Notes under the pieces: generated by a model
The model's input: only the letters and a program-made list of their open reading frames with translations
What the model was told of the DNA's origin: nothing
Database searches by the model: none
Shown: positions 18,144-27,077 of the stretch, piece after piece
Position numbering within the stretch: position 1 is the first letter of the stretch
Layout: every line of letters begins with the position of its first letter
Program-made: the position numbers and the translations under genes
Source of the DNA: Thiomargarita sp.
GTDB taxonomy: Bacteria > Pseudomonadota > Gammaproteobacteria > Beggiatoales > Beggiatoaceae
Direction of reading: 5' to 3'
NCBI GenBank assembly: GCA_020726335.1
Contig: DYSU01000004.1
Span: forward strand, 3,747-67,746
Length of the DNA stretch: 64,000 bases

Positions 18144-19301
18144 TTATGTACAGGGCTGTGTTTTGAATTGTCGCATTAAATCAATGAATTGGTCAAATAA
18201 ACCGCTGACATCGTGCGGGCCGGGGCTGGCTTCGGGATGGCCTTGAAAGCTGAACGCAGGGCATTGGGTGTGGCGAATGCCTTGCAATGAGTGGTCAAAC
18301 AAGGAATAATGCGTGGCCTCTAAATGCGCGGGCAAGCTGTCTTTGTTCACACTAAAGCCGTGATTTTGGCTGGTGATCAACACTTGCCCCGTTTTCAGGT
18401 CTTTAACGGGGTGGTTTGCGCCATGATGGCCGACGGGCATTTTTTCGGTTTTCGCGCCTGAAGCGATGGCCAGCAATTGATGTCCCAAGCAAATACCAAA
18501 CAACGGCATTTTTTTCTCCAAGAATATTTTAATGTTATCAATGGCATATATGCAAGGCGCGGGATCGCCCGGCCCATTGGACAAAAACACGCCATCGGGT
18601 TGCATGGCCAACACCTCTGCCGCTGGAGTTTGGGCAGGCACGACCGTGACATCGCAACCACGTGCCACCAACAGGCGCAAAATCATGCGTTTAACGCCAA
18701 AGTCATACACTACCACGTTGAATTTTTGTTCATGACTGATTTTGTGATAGCCGTTGGCCAAATCCCAATCACCATAATGCCATTGATAAGCTGTTTGGGT
18801 GGAAACTTCTTTGGCCAAGTCCATGCCTTTTAAGCCTGCAAAAGCTTGAATCGCTTGTTGCGCTTTTTCGATAAAACAGCGTTCATTTTCACTGTCGCAA
18901 GTGACAATGCAGCCTGTTTGCGTCCCGTGTTCGCGCAAAATGCGGGTTAAACGGCGGGTGTCAATGTTGCTGATGGCGACGATGCCGCGCTCTTGCAGAA
19001 AATTGTCTAACGGCTCTTGACTGCGCCAATTGCTGTCCAACAGCGGTAAATCGCGGATAATCAAGCCTGCGGCAAATATTTCACTGGCTTCGCTGTCATC
19101 GATGTTCACGCCGACATTGCCAATGTGCGGATAAGTCAATGTCACCAATTGCCGCGCATAAGAAGGGTCGGTGAGGATTTCTTGATAGCCTGTCATGGCG
19201 GTGTTGAACACCACTTCGCCAACGGTCAAACCAGTCGCACCAATGGATTCACCGTGAAAAACGTTGCCATCGGCTAACACAAGAATTGCGGGATATTTCA
19301 A
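18144..19301 (-). CDS. carA: Carbamoyl-phosphate synthase small (glutaminase) subunit
   Basis: Provides ammonia from glutamine to the large subunit CarB for carbamoyl phosphate, the precursor of arginine and pyrimidines. The class I glutamine amidotransferase triad is present: Cys271 in FGICLGHQ, and His355 and Glu357 in [11 protein letters not shown]. The 385 aa match the E. coli enzyme (382). The N-terminal CarA-specific domain is complete ([23 protein letters not shown]). carB is not adjacent. Downstream is the TIR-WD40 gene instead, an unusual arrangement. The cupin gene ends 9 nt upstream. Confidence 0.96.
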   Translation of the reverse strand: MKYPAILVLADGNVFHGESIGATGLTVGEVVFNTAMTGYQEILTDPSYARQLVTLTYPHIGNVGVNIDDSEASEIFAAGLIIRDLPLLDSNWRSQEPLDNFLQERGIVAISNIDTRRLTRILREHGTQTGCIVTCDSENERCFIEKAQQAIQAFAGLKGMDLAKEVSTQTAYQWHYGDWDLANGYHKISHEQKFNVVVYDFGVKRMILRLLVARGCDVTVVPAQTPAAEVLAMQPDGVFLSNGPGDPAPCIYAIDNIKIFLEKKMPLFGICLGHQLLAIASGAKTEKMPVGHHGANHPVKDLKTGQVLITSQNHGFSVNKDSLPAHLEATHYSLFDHSLQGIRHTQCPAFSFQGHPEASPGPHDVSGLFDQFIDLMRQFKTQPCT

Positions 19302-19310
19302 GCTAAACTC

Positions 19311-19634
19311 CTAATAATGTAAAGCCAACCAAATCGTTTGTTGTGTAGGGTCAGTCCAAGCGACACGGTGTTTAATGTGGGCATCAAGGTGCAAATAATC
19401 GCCTGCTTTCAAGTCAATCAATTCGCCTGAAGCCATCGCCAAGCGCGCCTGACCTTGCAACACCATCACCCATTCACGGTCACTTTGTTGATACCAAAAA
19501 TCATCTGCACTGCATTGACCGTGGGAAACAATGCGTTCAAGGCGAAAATTCGCCGTTTGCAACAAAGTTTCAAACACTTCTTCGGGCAGGTTGGCGGGTA
19601 AGTATTGAAAAAGATTGTGTTTTTCTAACATCAT
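19311..19634 (-). CDS. Small cupin-domain protein
   Basis: 107-aa single cupin. It shows the beta-barrel metal-site pattern in relaxed form: VLQGQARLAM, then GDYLHLDAHIKHRVAWT, with histidines of the second cupin motif. A likely family is the small bacterial cupins next to amino-acid or nucleotide genes; no substrate can be assigned. Its start codon overlaps the stop of the M16 peptidase gene by 4 nt (ATGA), and carA starts 9 nt downstream. M16 peptidase, cupin and carA therefore look like one transcription unit. Confidence 0.75.
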   Translation of the reverse strand: MMLEKHNLFQYLPANLPEEVFETLLQTANFRLERIVSHGQCSADDFWYQQSDREWVMVLQGQARLAMASGELIDLKAGDYLHLDAHIKHRVAWTDPTQQTIWLALHY

Positions 19635-20986
19635 AAAGGCTGTGGCTCTAACACGGCCACGGTTAAACCGTCATCAATCAAATATTTTTGCGCCACTTCG
19701 CGCACTTGTTCAGGCGTAATTTTGCTAACACGCTGAATATAGTCATCATATAACCGCCAATCCAAATCAAGACTGGCCAATTGGCCCATGATATAGGCTT
19801 GATAATACACAGAATCTTTGGCAAACACCCAACCTGCGGTCAACTGGGCTTTGACCCGCTGTAATTCATCGGCACTGACCAACTGTGTTTGCACTTGTTG
19901 AATTTGGGCGCGCAAAGCGCGCTCTAATTGGGCGACATCGGCTTTTTGGCTGGGCGTACCCGCGAGGATAAATAAACCATCCAAACGTTGAAACAAACTG
20001 TAATCGGTGGTTAAACTGCTGGCGATTTCGGCACCGCGAATCACCCGTTTGGACAAGCGCGCACTGTTGCCACCATCCAACACCCAAGCCAGCACTTCCA
20101 GTGCATAGGGTTGCCAATCTTGGGCTTGGGCTTGAGACGTGATGCTGGGGGTTTTATAGCCCATCATGAGTTTGGCCACTTTGGCAGGGCGTTTTAAGGT
20201 CACGCGCTTGATGCCATATTGTGGCACTTCCGTGCGTTTGGGTGCGGGTTTTATGGTAAACGGTTGGATTGCGCCAAAATGCTGTTTGGCCAAAGCCAGC
20301 ACCGCTTGCGGTTCAACATCGCCGACCACCACCACGGTCGCATTGTTGGGGCTATACCAGCGTTGATACCATTGTTTGACATCATCGACCGTTGTGTGTG
20401 TGATGTCATCCATCCAGCCAATGACAGGGTGATGATACGGACTGGTTTGAAACGCACTGGCATTGAACAATTCATTCAATAACGCTTCAGGATCGTCTTC
20501 GGTGCGCAAACGGCGTTCTTCCAGCACCACTTGTTGTTCTTTCTTAAATTCAGCCGCATCAAACACCACGTTTTGCATTCTATCGGCTTCCAGTTCAAAA
20601 CTGACCGCCAAGCGCGAAGCCTCAAGCTGTTGTACATAAGCGGTAAAATCATAACTGGTGAACGCATTTTCATCTGCGCCGTTTTCGGCCATGATGCGCG
20701 AAAACTCTCCCATGGGGTGTTTCTGCGTACCTTTAAACATCATGTGTTCCAACAGATGCGCCAGCCCTGTTTTTCCCGCTTCTTCAAAAACCGAACCTGT
20801 TTTATACCACACCTGCGAAGCGACCACAGGCGTGCGATGGTCTTCGCGCACAATCAAACGCAAACCATTATCCAACATGAATTCATGGATTTGCCCCGCT
20901 TGTGCCGCAGTAGCCGCACAAAGCCACAAGACAGCCAGCATAAAAATGCTAAAATACCGATCCATACGCACCAACACCCTAATCAT
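19631..20986 (-). CDS. M16 family zinc peptidase, periplasmic (insulinase/PqqL-like)
   Basis: Exported metallopeptidase of about 450 aa. It has a signal peptide (SIFMLAVLWLCAATAAQA) and the inverted zinc motif HLLEHMMFKG, with the downstream acidic ligand region EEQ/ERRLRTEDDP typical of M16. A second M16 half follows (GGNSARLSKRVIRG). Such proteins usually act as pairs or two-domain clamshells, and no partner gene is adjacent. The start is uncertain: Met codons at 20986 and 20965 both keep the signal peptide, and an even longer frame opens at 21022. It is divergent from dnaB with almost no intergenic space and overlaps the cupin gene by 4 nt. Confidence 0.88.
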   Translation of the reverse strand: MIRVLVRMDRYFSIFMLAVLWLCAATAAQAGQIHEFMLDNGLRLIVREDHRTPVVASQVWYKTGSVFEEAGKTGLAHLLEHMMFKGTQKHPMGEFSRIMAENGADENAFTSYDFTAYVQQLEASRLAVSFELEADRMQNVVFDAAEFKKEQQVVLEERRLRTEDDPEALLNELFNASAFQTSPYHHPVIGWMDDITHTTVDDVKQWYQRWYSPNNATVVVVGDVEPQAVLALAKQHFGAIQPFTIKPAPKRTEVPQYGIKRVTLKRPAKVAKLMMGYKTPSITSQAQAQDWQPYALEVLAWVLDGGNSARLSKRVIRGAEIASSLTTDYSLFQRLDGLFILAGTPSQKADVAQLERALRAQIQQVQTQLVSADELQRVKAQLTAGWVFAKDSVYYQAYIMGQLASLDLDWRLYDDYIQRVSKITPEQVREVAQKYLIDDGLTVAVLEPQPL

Positions 20987-21053
20987 AAAAGCTGTAGACT
21001 TTCGATTATAACAAGAAGGCAATGGCTTGTCAGTTCAGGCTTATACCGCACAC

Positions 21054-22412
21054 ATGTCCCTAGAGCAATTCAAAACACCTCCCCATTCCATTGAGGCAGA
21101 ACAAGCCGTGCTGGGCGGTTTGATGCTGGACAACGACGCATGGCTTCTTTGTGCCGACATGCTCCATGAAGCCGATTTTTATCGCCGTGAGCATCAATTG
21201 ATTTTTCGCGCCATCAGAGCCTTGGCTGAAAACAACCAGCCCAGCGACATCATCACCTTAACCGAGTGGTTAGACAGACAAAAAAAACTGGCAGAAGCGG
21301 GAACAATGGCCTACCTTGGCACCATGGTCAACAACACGCCCAGCGCGGCCAATATCGCCAGCTATGCCCACATTGTGCGCGAATATTCGGTGTTGCGTCA
21401 ACTGGCCAAAGTCGGCACTGACATCAGCAACAGCGCGTATCAAACCGAAGGGCGTAGCATTGCCGAACTTTTGGATTTGGCTGAACGCAGGGTGTTTGAA
21501 ATTGCCGAACAAGACCAACGTCAAGGCGGATTTCAACCGATCAAAAGACTGCTCACCACCGCTGTTGATCGCCTTGACACCTTGTTTCACAGCGATCAAA
21601 GCGGCATCACAGGTTTGTCCACAGGATTTACCGATTTAGACCAAAAAACTTCAGGCTTGCAACCTGCCGACATGGTCATCGTTGCGGGCAGGCCGTCCAT
21701 GGGTAAAACCGCGTTTTCAATGAACATCGCCGAACATGTGGCCATTCATGAACAAAAGCCTGTGGCGGTGTTCAGCATGGAAATGCCGGGCGAACAACTG
21801 GCGATGCGCATGTTGTCGTCGTTGGGGCGCATTGACCAAAATAAAATGCGCACAGGAAAATTGGGGGATGATGATTGGCCGCGCTTAACTTCGGCGTTGA
21901 GTTTGTTGTCTGACAAACAGATGTTTATTGATGACACCGCCGCTTTGAGTCCCACCGAATTGCGCGCCAGATCGCGGCGGCTGGCACGGGAACACGGCCC
22001 ATTGGGCTTGATTGTGGTGGATTATTTGCAGTTGATGCAAGTGCCAAGCAACAAAGAAAACCGCGCCACTGAAGTGGGCGAAATTTCACGCGCAATCAAA
22101 TCGTTGGCCAAAGAATTGAATGTGCCAATCATCGCATTATCCCAGTTAAACCGCAGTTTAGAACAACGCCCCGACAAACGACCCAAAATGGCCGATTTGC
22201 GCGAATCGGGCAGTTTAGAGCAAGATGCTGATTTGATTATGTTTATTTACAGAGATGAGGTGTATAACCCCGACACTGAACACAAAGGGGTGGCAGAAAT
22301 CATCATAGGCAAACAGCGCAACGGCCCGATTGGCTCGGTACGGTTGACTTTTTTGGGTCAATTCACCCAGTTTGCCAATTACACCAACGATTATTATTTG
22401 CCTGAAGAATAG
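21054..22412 (+). CDS. dnaB: Replicative DNA helicase DnaB
   Basis: Hexameric 5'-3' helicase of the replication fork. The N-terminal DnaG/DnaC-interaction domain begins TPPHSIEAEQAVLGGLML. The RecA-like domain has Walker A GRPSMGKTA, Walker B VVDYLQLM and the arginine-finger region SQLNRSLEQRPDKRP. There is no intein. With the ATG at 21054 it is 452 aa, normal for the family. An in-frame TTG at 21027 is preceded by AGAAGG at 8 nt and could be the true start, giving 461 aa. The gene stands alone, with no rplI or alr neighbour. It is convergent with msbA, 2 nt apart. Confidence 0.96.
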   Translation: MSLEQFKTPPHSIEAEQAVLGGLMLDNDAWLLCADMLHEADFYRREHQLIFRAIRALAENNQPSDIITLTEWLDRQKKLAEAGTMAYLGTMVNNTPSAANIASYAHIVREYSVLRQLAKVGTDISNSAYQTEGRSIAELLDLAERRVFEIAEQDQRQGGFQPIKRLLTTAVDRLDTLFHSDQSGITGLSTGFTDLDQKTSGLQPADMVIVAGRPSMGKTAFSMNIAEHVAIHEQKPVAVFSMEMPGEQLAMRMLSSLGRIDQNKMRTGKLGDDDWPRLTSALSLLSDKQMFIDDTAALSPTELRARSRRLAREHGPLGLIVVDYLQLMQVPSNKENRATEVGEISRAIKSLAKELNVPIIALSQLNRSLEQRPDKRPKMADLRESGSLEQDADLIMFIYRDEVYNPDTEHKGVAEIIIGKQRNGPIGSVRLTFLGQFTQFANYTNDYYLPEE

Positions 22413-22414
22413 GG

Positions 22415-24154
22415 CTATAACGGTTGATTGCCGAGTTGATGGGCTTGGTACAGTTTGGCATAAATGCCCCCTTTGGCCATCAAACTGTTGTGGTTGCCGA
22501 TTTCTTTGATTTCGCCTTGATCTAACACCACGATTCTATTGGCATTTTTGATGGTAGACAGCCGATGAGCGATGATAACAGTGGTGCGATTTTGGCGCAA
22601 ATGCTCCAAAGAATCTTGCACTTGCGCTTCAGCCACGTTGTCCAAAGCGGATGTGGCTTCATCAAAAATTAAAATGGGCGCGTCTTTCAAAAAAGCGCGT
22701 GCAATCGCCAAACGTTGGCGTTGACCGCCTGACAGTTTGGTGCCGCGTTCGCCCACAGGGGTTTTTAAGCCTTGCGGCAGTTGTTCGATGAATTCCCACG
22801 CATGGGCGGCTTTGGCCGCTTGAATGATGCGCGCCTCGTCGGTTTCGGCCAAACTGCCATAGGCGATGTTGGCCGCCACGGTGTCGTTAAACAGCACCAC
22901 GTCTTGACTGACCAAGGCAATGTTGGCGCGTAAATCGGCCAGCGGCAAGCTGTTGACATCAATCGCATCAAAACGCAAACAATCGGCGGGCAAATCGTAA
23001 AAGCGGGCGATTAAATGGGCCAAAGTGGTTTTGCCACTGCCTGACGCGCCAACCAAAGCGATGGTTTCACCCGCATGGATGTTCAGCTCTAAATTTTTTA
23101 AAATGCTTTTGTCGCCGTTGTAATTGAAATTGAGCGCGTAAAAGTCGATTTGGCCTGACAACCGATGGATATGGTGGGTGCCACTGTCACACTCGGCGGG
23201 TTCATCCATCAAACTGAACACGCTTTCAGCCGCCGCCAAGCCTTGTTGCAGTTGTTCGTTGACTTTGGTCAGGCGTTTAATCGGCGCAAACAACATGCCC
23301 ATGGCGGTGAACAAAGAAATGAAACTGCCCACGCTGATGCGCTCTGCGCCTGCTTTTTGGGTGGCGATATAGATGATGGTGGCCAACACCAACGCGGTCA
23401 GCATTTGGATGATGAAAATCGTGGTTTGTGAGGTCACTTGTACTTTGACTTCAAATTGGCGCACTTGGTCACTGCCGTGGGCAAAACGGCGGGCTTCGTA
23501 GTTTTGTCCCGCGAAAATTTTGACCAATTTATGCCCGCTGATGACTTCTTCTAAAATTTGGGTCATGTTGCCCATCATGTTTTGCAAGGCTTGGTTGATT
23601 TTGCGCAATTGCACGCTGGATATTTTGACCACGCCCATGATGAGCGGCACAATGGAAAACACAATCAGCGACAATTGCCAATCCAAATAAAACATCCACG
23701 CCAATAAACCGATGACCGCCAAACTGTCGCGCACCAAGATGATCAACGCATCGGTGGCGGCCAGCATCACCCGCGAAACGTCATAAGTGACTTTGGACAT
23801 CAAAACACCCGAAGAACAGTTGTCATAGCGGTGGGTGGGCAAGCTGAGCAAACGGGCAAACATCCGTTGGCGCAAATCAGTGACCAACATGCTGGCCACC
23901 CATGTCATCGACACTTGCGTGATAAAACCGGCGATACCACGCACCAAAGCCAATAAAATCAACAACACAGGAATCCATTGCATTAAGGCGGGGTCTTTCT
24001 CGACAAAACCGCCGTCTAACAGCGGCTTCAACAAGGCGGGCAACAAAGGTTCAGTGAGGGCCAACACCACCATAGCGACAATCGCCAACGTAAAAACACG
24101 CCAATAGGGTTTAACGTGGTCGAGTAACCGCCAATACAATGATTTTGCTTTCAT
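22415..24154 (-). CDS. msbA: Lipid A/phospholipid flippase MsbA (ABC exporter)
   Basis: Homodimeric inner-membrane exporter that flips core-lipid A across the inner membrane. The 579 aa match E. coli MsbA (582). Six membrane segments form the N-terminal half, including ALTEPLLPALLKPLLDGGF, which is typical of MsbA. The ATPase has Walker A GASGSGKTT, signature LSGGQRQRLAIARA and Walker B ILIFDEATSALD. It begins at the base immediately next to the ccmB stop, so the two are likely co-transcribed. lpxK, the common partner, is not adjacent. Confidence 0.93.
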   Translation of the reverse strand: MKAKSLYWRLLDHVKPYWRVFTLAIVAMVVLALTEPLLPALLKPLLDGGFVEKDPALMQWIPVLLILLALVRGIAGFITQVSMTWVASMLVTDLRQRMFARLLSLPTHRYDNCSSGVLMSKVTYDVSRVMLAATDALIILVRDSLAVIGLLAWMFYLDWQLSLIVFSIVPLIMGVVKISSVQLRKINQALQNMMGNMTQILEEVISGHKLVKIFAGQNYEARRFAHGSDQVRQFEVKVQVTSQTTIFIIQMLTALVLATIIYIATQKAGAERISVGSFISLFTAMGMLFAPIKRLTKVNEQLQQGLAAAESVFSLMDEPAECDSGTHHIHRLSGQIDFYALNFNYNGDKSILKNLELNIHAGETIALVGASGSGKTTLAHLIARFYDLPADCLRFDAIDVNSLPLADLRANIALVSQDVVLFNDTVAANIAYGSLAETDEARIIQAAKAAHAWEFIEQLPQGLKTPVGERGTKLSGGQRQRLAIARAFLKDAPILIFDEATSALDNVAEAQVQDSLEHLRQNRTTVIIAHRLSTIKNANRIVVLDQGEIKEIGNHNSLMAKGGIYAKLYQAHQLGNQPL

Positions 24155-24835
24155 TTAGGCCAAACTGATGCGTAACGCGGCGGCAACCGCCAACGGGGCT
24201 AAGGTGATGGCCAACACCAACAAGGCGGCCAAAAAATACAACTGGCCGCTGACCGATAAACCATCAGCGGCAACATTGACCGCATTGGCGGCGAAAATCA
24301 ACACAGGAATATACAAAGGCAACACCAATAAAGACAACAAGATACCGCCACGGCGTAAACCAACGGTCAACGCCACGCCGATTGCGCCGATTAAACTCAA
24401 CACGGGTGTGCCAAGCAACAAAGTATAAATCAAAGTCAACATCGCATCGGCAGGCAAAAACAACAACACCCCCAACAAAGGCGCGAGAACAATCAGCGGC
24501 AAGCCTGTCACCAGCCAATGCGCCAACACCTTGGCCAACACCAGCACCGACACAGGATGGGCGGTCAACACCATTTGTTCCAGCGCGCCATCGGCAAAAT
24601 CAGAGCGAAACAAGCTGTCCAGCGACAACATCGCCGCCAACAGCGCGGCCACCCAAATCACGCCGGGGGCGAGGGTTTGCAAAATTTTGGATTCAGGGCT
24701 GACCCCCAATGGAAACAGGCTGACGACAATCACAAAAAACAACAACGGATTGGCCAACTCCGAGCGATGGCGATAAGCCAAAGTCAAATCACGTTTCAGC
24801 ACCGTAACAAAAGCTTGCAAACTGTTGTTTTTCAT
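24155..24835 (-). CDS. ccmB: Haem exporter protein B (CcmB), orphan
   Basis: 226-aa six-helix membrane protein, the membrane half of the CcmAB ABC transporter that drives haem release from CcmE in system I cytochrome c maturation. Characteristic segments are RDLTLAYRHRSELANPLLFF near the N-terminus and SLFRSDFADGALEQMVLTAHP, both strongly conserved in CcmB. I chose the ATG at 24835 because TGAGGTG precedes it, rather than the GTG nine bases upstream. No ccmA, ccmC, ccmD or ccmE is adjacent; a GT4 gene lies upstream and msbA downstream. The ccm genes are thus dispersed. Confidence 0.9.
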   Translation of the reverse strand: MKNNSLQAFVTVLKRDLTLAYRHRSELANPLLFFVIVVSLFPLGVSPESKILQTLAPGVIWVAALLAAMLSLDSLFRSDFADGALEQMVLTAHPVSVLVLAKVLAHWLVTGLPLIVLAPLLGVLLFLPADAMLTLIYTLLLGTPVLSLIGAIGVALTVGLRRGGILLSLLVLPLYIPVLIFAANAVNVAADGLSVSGQLYFLAALLVLAITLAPLAVAAALRISLA

Positions 24836-24883
24836 CGCTTTCACCTCAAATCATACCCATCAAAACAAACGGCGCGCATTGTA

Positions 24884-26065
24884 TCATGTTTTGTTCAATA
24901 ACAGGTGATAAGCTTGGGCAATCTGTGACCAATCGTATCGTTGCAACACCGTTTGCCGACCCGTGGCGGCCAATTGTTGGCGCAACGTGGGTTGGGATAA
25001 CAAGTGCTGAATCGCTTCGGCCAACACCGTGGCATTTTGTTGTGGCACAATCCACGCGGTTTGCAGGTGATGCAACATGTCTTGCATCGCGGGCAAGTCG
25101 GTGGCAATCACCGCGCAACCACAGCCCAAAGCCTCCACCGACACCAAACCAAAGCCTTCTTGGTCACCGTTTGACGCGACAATTGACGGAAACACCACAA
25201 TCGCCGCTTCTTGATAAAACGCAGGCAACGCGCTGTTTTTAACCGCACCAAAAAAATGGACATGTGCGTGCAACTTTTTGTCTGCCACCTGCGCCAGTAA
25301 ATGGGGTTTTTCCGCGCCGTCACCGACAACATTGAGGCGTACAAAAGGATATTTTTCAATCACTTGTACCAAGGCATCCAACAAAAAACGCAGGCCTTTT
25401 TTTTCCACCAACCGCCCGACAAACAGCAGTTGCATCGGCTGTTGTTGGGTCAAATTGGGTACAAACTGCTGTTGTAAATCCACGCCCATGGGCAACACTG
25501 TGATGTCTTGTGCAGCCATACCCAACGCTTGCGCCGCTTGTTGCATGGCCCCACTGACCACCGTCAAATGCTGACAACGTTTGACAACAAAGCGTTTGAT
25601 AGCATTGAATAAACGCCCACGCAAAGCGAACAAATCCGCACCGTGGGCAGTGCAAATGATGGTCGGTTTTTTTCCACGAGCGGCCAAAACCGCCAACAAA
25701 CCTTGTGGAATCAGCCAATGGGCATGAATCACATCAAATGGATGTTGTTTGAGCAAACGAACGATGGCGACATATTGCGCCAGCAAAAAAAACGGCACCA
25801 GCAGGCTTTTCCACCGCTGTTGTTTGAGGCGGGTTAAAATACCGCCCTCATAGGCCAAGGTTTGATAACGGGGCAGAAAATAGCGAAACCGATGGATGTG
25901 CAAACCGTCCCACTCTTCTGCCAGCAACGCCTTGGGCGCGTGTGGGGCAAGCACATGCACTTCATTGTGTTGCGCCAAACGGCGGCAAAGTTCATAGACA
26001 AACGGCGGTTCATGATCGCCTTGCCAACGGGGGAAAGTGGAGGTTAAAACCAGAATGCGTGCCAT
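24884..26065 (-). CDS. Family 4 glycosyltransferase (GT-B fold)
   Basis: 393 aa with the GT-B layout. The N-terminal acceptor domain starts LVLTSTFPRWQGD and contains FDVIHAHWLIPQGLLAV. The C-terminal donor domain has LLFVGRLVEKKGLRFLLDAL and the E-x7-E type motif in DQEGFGLVSVEALGCGCAVI. Enzymes of this form build exopolysaccharides or glycolipids. Its ATG overlaps the galE stop by 1 nt (TGATG), which suggests use of a UDP-sugar made by GalE. The exact product is unknown. Confidence 0.88.
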   Translation of the reverse strand: MARILVLTSTFPRWQGDHEPPFVYELCRRLAQHNEVHVLAPHAPKALLAEEWDGLHIHRFRYFLPRYQTLAYEGGILTRLKQQRWKSLLVPFFLLAQYVAIVRLLKQHPFDVIHAHWLIPQGLLAVLAARGKKPTIICTAHGADLFALRGRLFNAIKRFVVKRCQHLTVVSGAMQQAAQALGMAAQDITVLPMGVDLQQQFVPNLTQQQPMQLLFVGRLVEKKGLRFLLDALVQVIEKYPFVRLNVVGDGAEKPHLLAQVADKKLHAHVHFFGAVKNSALPAFYQEAAIVVFPSIVASNGDQEGFGLVSVEALGCGCAVIATDLPAMQDMLHHLQTAWIVPQQNATVLAEAIQHLLSQPTLRQQLAATGRQTVLQRYDWSQIAQAYHLLLNKT

Positions 26066-27036
26066 CAGTGCTTACGATGCCATTGCCACGCATGTTGGAT
26101 AATCGTGGCCAAATCCGCATAACGCGGTTGCCAGCCCAGTTGTTGTTTGGCCCATGTGGCATCGGCGACCAAACGCGCAGGGTCACCTTCACGGCGTTGG
26201 CCATAAACCACGGGAATGTTCATACCTGTGATTTGTTGAGCCATATCAATCACTTGCTTAACTGAAAACCCTGTGCCGTTGCCCAAATTATAGGCGCGGC
26301 TGTCGCCACCGTTGAGCAGATGTTGCAATGCCAATAAATGCGCTTGGCACAAATCGACGATGTGAATGTAATCGCGGACACAAGTGCCATCAGGCGTGGG
26401 ATAATCTTGGCCAAACACGGTGATGTGTGACCGCTGACCCAATGCGGCTTGTAGCACCAGCGGAATCAAATGGGTTTCAGGGTTGTGACGTTCACCCAAT
26501 TGGCCTTCAAGGTCTGCGCCTGCGGCGTTGAAATAGCGCAAACACACCGCTTTGAATTGATGGGCAAAGTCAAAATCGCGCAAAATTTGTTCAACCATCC
26601 ATTTTGTCCAGCCATAGGGGTTGATGGGTTGTTGCGGGTGATTTTCATCCAATGGCACATATTGGGGTTCGCCAAAAGTGGCCGCTGACGAGGAAAAAAT
26701 GAACCGTTTGACCCCGTGTTGTTGCATGGTTTCGAGTAAATTCAAGGTGTTGCTGACGTTGTTGCGATAATACAACGCGGGGTTAATGACCGATTCGCCC
26801 ACTTGAATGCTGGAAGCGAAGTGCATCACGGCGGCAAAATCATAACGTTGGAACAACGCATCCAAGCCTGCTTTGTCGGCCAAATCCCGTTGGACAAAAT
26901 CACCGCCCAACACTGCATCGCGGTAGCCCGCGCTTAAATTGTCCAGCGTGACGACTTGATACCCGTTGGCCAACAATATTTTGACCATGTGCGAGCCGAT
27001 ATAGCCCGCGCCGCCTGCCACTAAAATGGTTTGCAT
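26065..27036 (-). CDS. galE: UDP-glucose 4-epimerase
   Basis: NAD-dependent short-chain dehydrogenase-type epimerase interconverting UDP-glucose and UDP-galactose (or the N-acetyl forms) for surface glycans. The NAD-binding GGAGYIGSH is at residues 7-15, the catalytic FSSSAATFG precedes NPYGWTKWMVEQ (Tyr-x3-Lys), and DYIHIVDL is the usual C-terminal motif. The 323 aa are normal for GalE. It is translationally coupled (1-nt overlap) to the GT4 gene downstream. Upstream is the convergently unrelated fadL-like gene on the same strand. Confidence 0.93.
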   Translation of the reverse strand: MQTILVAGGAGYIGSHMVKILLANGYQVVTLDNLSAGYRDAVLGGDFVQRDLADKAGLDALFQRYDFAAVMHFASSIQVGESVINPALYYRNNVSNTLNLLETMQQHGVKRFIFSSSAATFGEPQYVPLDENHPQQPINPYGWTKWMVEQILRDFDFAHQFKAVCLRYFNAAGADLEGQLGERHNPETHLIPLVLQAALGQRSHITVFGQDYPTPDGTCVRDYIHIVDLCQAHLLALQHLLNGGDSRAYNLGNGTGFSVKQVIDMAQQITGMNIPVVYGQRREGDPARLVADATWAKQQLGWQPRYADLATIIQHAWQWHRKH

Positions 27037-27077
27037 ATTAAAAACTTGATAGCTTGTTGGGCTGTCAAGTCACTGTT

